In this document: one piece after another, positions 4,821 to 6,268 of the stretch
Position numbering within the stretch: position 1 is the first letter of the stretch
Layout: each line of letters begins with the position of its first letter
Assembly: GCA_937911855.1 (NCBI GenBank)
Contig: CALDPK010000076.1
Location: 1-6,268, forward strand
Length of the DNA stretch: 6,268 nucleotides
Origin: an uncultured Trueperaceae bacterium
GTDB lineage: Bacteria; Deinococcota; Deinococci; Deinococcales; Trueperaceae
Direction: 5' to 3'
The notes under the pieces: model-generated
What the model was told of the DNA's origin: nothing
Database searches by the model: none
What the model saw: only the letters and a program-made list of their open reading frames with translations
Program-made: the position numbers and the translations under genes

Positions 4821-6137
4821 ATGAGCAATCAGGAATACGCAGCCCGCCGGGCAAAGGCCGTCACACCAGGTGCGATGAGCGTCCACCCCATCTACCCCGT
4901 TAAGGGCCAGGGGTCTTACGTATGGGACGCAGACGGCAAGAAGTACCTGGATTTCTCGACGGGAATCGCCGTCATGAACGTCGGCCATTCCCACCCGAAG
5001 GTCCTGGAAGCGGTCAAGTCACAGATAGACGAATTCCAGCACCTGTGCTTCGCCGTGGGCATGCACCCCAGCTACATTGAACTCGCCGAGAAACTCGCGC
5101 AGATCGCACCGGGCAACTCGCCCAAGAAGGTGTTCCTGGCCAACTCGGGCGCCGAAGCCGTCGAGAACACAGTGAAGATCGCCCGCGTGGCCACCGGCCG
5201 GCAGGGCATCGTCTCGTTCACGCACGCTTTCCACGGTCGCACCCACATGGCCCTGTCGCTGACCGGCAAGGCTGACCCCTACAAGGTCGGTTTCTCGCCG
5301 CGCGCTGCCGAGGTTTACCGGGCACTGTACCCGTACCACTACCGCAACCCGTGGGGCGCGAAGAACGCCGAAGAGACCGGTCTGCGCGCGCTGGACGCAC
5401 TCATCGACCTGGTCAGGACGACCATCGGCGAATCCGAAGTCGCAGCCTTCCTGATCGAACCGGTCGCCGGCGAAGGCGGCTTCATCCCCGCACCCGAATC
5501 GTTCCTGCGCGGCCTGCGCGAGTACTCGCGCTCGATCGGCGCCCTGTGGATCGACGACGAAGTGCAGGCAGGCATGGGCCGCACCGGCAAATGGTTCGCA
5601 GTCGACCACTACGGCCTCGAGCCCGACCTGATCGCCAGCGCCAAGGCACTGTCCTCCGGCTTCCCGCTGTCAGCGGTCATCGGCACGCAGGAGGTCATGG
5701 ACAGGCTGTCGCCGAGCATGGTCGGCACGACCTTCGGCGGCAACCCGGCAGGTTGCGCAGCCGCCCTTGCAACCATCGACGTGATCGAGAATGACGGCCT
5801 GCTTGAGCGCGCCAGCCACATCGGTGAAAAACTCACCGCTGCCCTCAAGTCACTGCAGTCGAAGTTCGAGGAAGTCGGCGACGTCCGCGGCCTGGGCGCC
5901 ATGGTCGGCGTGGAACTGATCAATGCGGACGGAAGCCCGCACGCAACCGCAGCTGACGACATCATCAGCGCAGCGCTTGAAGACGGCCTGCTTGGCCTGT
6001 CCTGCGGCACCTACGGCAACGTGGTGCGGCTGCTGCCGCCGCTCAACCTGAGCGACGCCGAACTCGCTGAAGGCATTGAGAAGCTCGAACGCGCCTTCAC
6101 CAGGGTGTTCAGGGGTGAGCCGGTACTCGCAGGCTGA
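4821..6137 (+). CDS. gabT: 4-aminobutyrate aminotransferase (class III PLP-dependent aminotransferase)
   Basis: A 438-residue fold-type I class III aminotransferase (E. coli GabT has 426). GabT moves the amino group of GABA to 2-oxoglutarate, giving succinate semialdehyde and glutamate. The frame is open further upstream, but the ATG at 4821 has GGAGGT at 4810-4815 five bases before it and starts the family similarity. Motifs are STGIAVMNVGH (46-56), the cofactor phosphate loop NSGAEAVE (108-115), FHGRTHMALSLTGK (137-150), IEPVAGEGG (212-220), DDEVQAGMGRTGK (245-257; Asp246 and Gln249 contact PLP), Schiff-base Lys275 in IASAKALSSGFPLSA, GTTFGGNP (302-309) and VRLLPPL (402-408), whose Arg403 matches the carboxylate-binding Arg of GabT. 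Overall wording is closest to GabT, but related omega-aminotransferases (5-aminovalerate, ornithine) cannot be excluded. No succinate-semialdehyde dehydrogenase gene is adjacent on this strand; the gene seems monocistronic. Confidence 0.88.
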   Translation: MSNQEYAARRAKAVTPGAMSVHPIYPVKGQGSYVWDADGKKYLDFSTGIAVMNVGHSHPKVLEAVKSQIDEFQHLCFAVGMHPSYIELAEKLAQIAPGNSPKKVFLANSGAEAVENTVKIARVATGRQGIVSFTHAFHGRTHMALSLTGKADPYKVGFSPRAAEVYRALYPYHYRNPWGAKNAEETGLRALDALIDLVRTTIGESEVAAFLIEPVAGEGGFIPAPESFLRGLREYSRSIGALWIDDEVQAGMGRTGKWFAVDHYGLEPDLIASAKALSSGFPLSAVIGTQEVMDRLSPSMVGTTFGGNPAGCAAALATIDVIENDGLLERASHIGEKLTAALKSLQSKFEEVGDVRGLGAMVGVELINADGSPHATAADDIISAALEDGLLGLSCGTYGNVVRLLPPLNLSDAELAEGIEKLERAFTRVFRGEPVLAG

Positions 6138-6163
6138 ACCGCACGAATGACCACAGACGAAAA

Positions 6164-6193
6164 CGGCCCGGCAGATTCACTTCTGCCGGGCCG
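6164..6193. terminator. Bidirectional hairpin terminator between gabT and the converging gene
   Basis: A perfect 12-bp stem CGGCCCGGCAGA (6164-6175) / TCTGCCGGGCCG (6182-6193) with a 6-base loop begins 26 bases after the gabT stop. On the minus strand it is followed by TTTTCG; on the plus strand by GATTTCATC, a poorer tract. Its place between two converging genes suits a shared terminator. Confidence 0.82.
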
Positions 6194-6211
6194 GATTTCA
6201 TCAGGGGAACT

Positions 6212-6268
6212 TCAGTCCCGGGCGGGACCCTGCTCGACCGGTACGCCGACCATGTTGCCCCACTCGGT
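6212..6268 (-). CDS. C-terminal end of an unidentified protein, cut by right window edge
   Basis: Reading the minus strand from the edge gives 18 codons and a TGA at 6214-6212; the peptide is TEWGNMVGVPVEQGPARD. It is likely coding because the frame is open, it ends 18 bases before a hairpin whose T-rich side faces this gene, and it converges on gabT. The fragment is too short for me to name a family, and I assign no function. A GABA-pathway partner gene would be plausible by position only. Confidence 0.6.
   Translation of the reverse strand, partial: TEWGNMVGVPVEQGPARD

Overview
This is an ordinary chromosomal segment from a GC-rich bacterium. The best guess is a gammaproteobacterium or close relative. 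That rests on rsmJ (a family centred on Gammaproteobacteria), tRNA genes that encode their own CCA ends, Shine-Dalgarno-led genes and sigma70-like promoters. I could not assign a genus. I found no phage, transposon, CRISPR array or defence system, and nothing that looks like an undescribed multigene system.

Layout, left to right. Positions 1-1717 (minus strand) hold a two-gene operon: a WecA/TagO/MraY-family polyprenyl-phosphate sugar-1-phosphate transferase, overlapped by 4 bases (ATGA) by wecB, UDP-GlcNAc 2-epimerase, which runs off the left edge. Together they point to surface polysaccharide synthesis: the first loads a sugar phosphate on the lipid carrier and the second makes UDP-ManNAc. 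A divergent promoter region (about 1772-1863) separates this operon from a plus-strand tRNA-Ser(CGA) with its own terminator. Next comes upp (uracil salvage, 2128-2757, plus).

A near-perfect hairpin at 2781-2815 ends both upp and a converging minus-strand block. Read in its own direction, that block is rsmJ (16S rRNA methyltransferase), a 3-hydroxyacyl-CoA dehydrogenase gene, then tRNA-Gln(CTG) and tRNA-Gln(TTG). The two Gln tRNA genes are identical except for the first anticodon base. They have a strong promoter directly behind the dehydrogenase stop codon, and no convincing terminator separates them from the protein genes.

The right part is a single plus-strand gene, a class III aminotransferase best called GABA transaminase (gabT, 4821-6137). 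Its leader is shared divergently with rsmJ. A bidirectional hairpin terminator follows it, and then the last 18 codons of an unidentified minus-strand gene at the window edge.

The points most worth a second look are small: the wobble-only difference between the Gln tRNAs, an 11-bp inverted repeat bracketing one of them, a Thr in place of a normally conserved Asn in the hydroxyacyl-CoA dehydrogenase, an altered histidine motif in the WecA-like protein, and a divergent N-terminal region in RsmJ.
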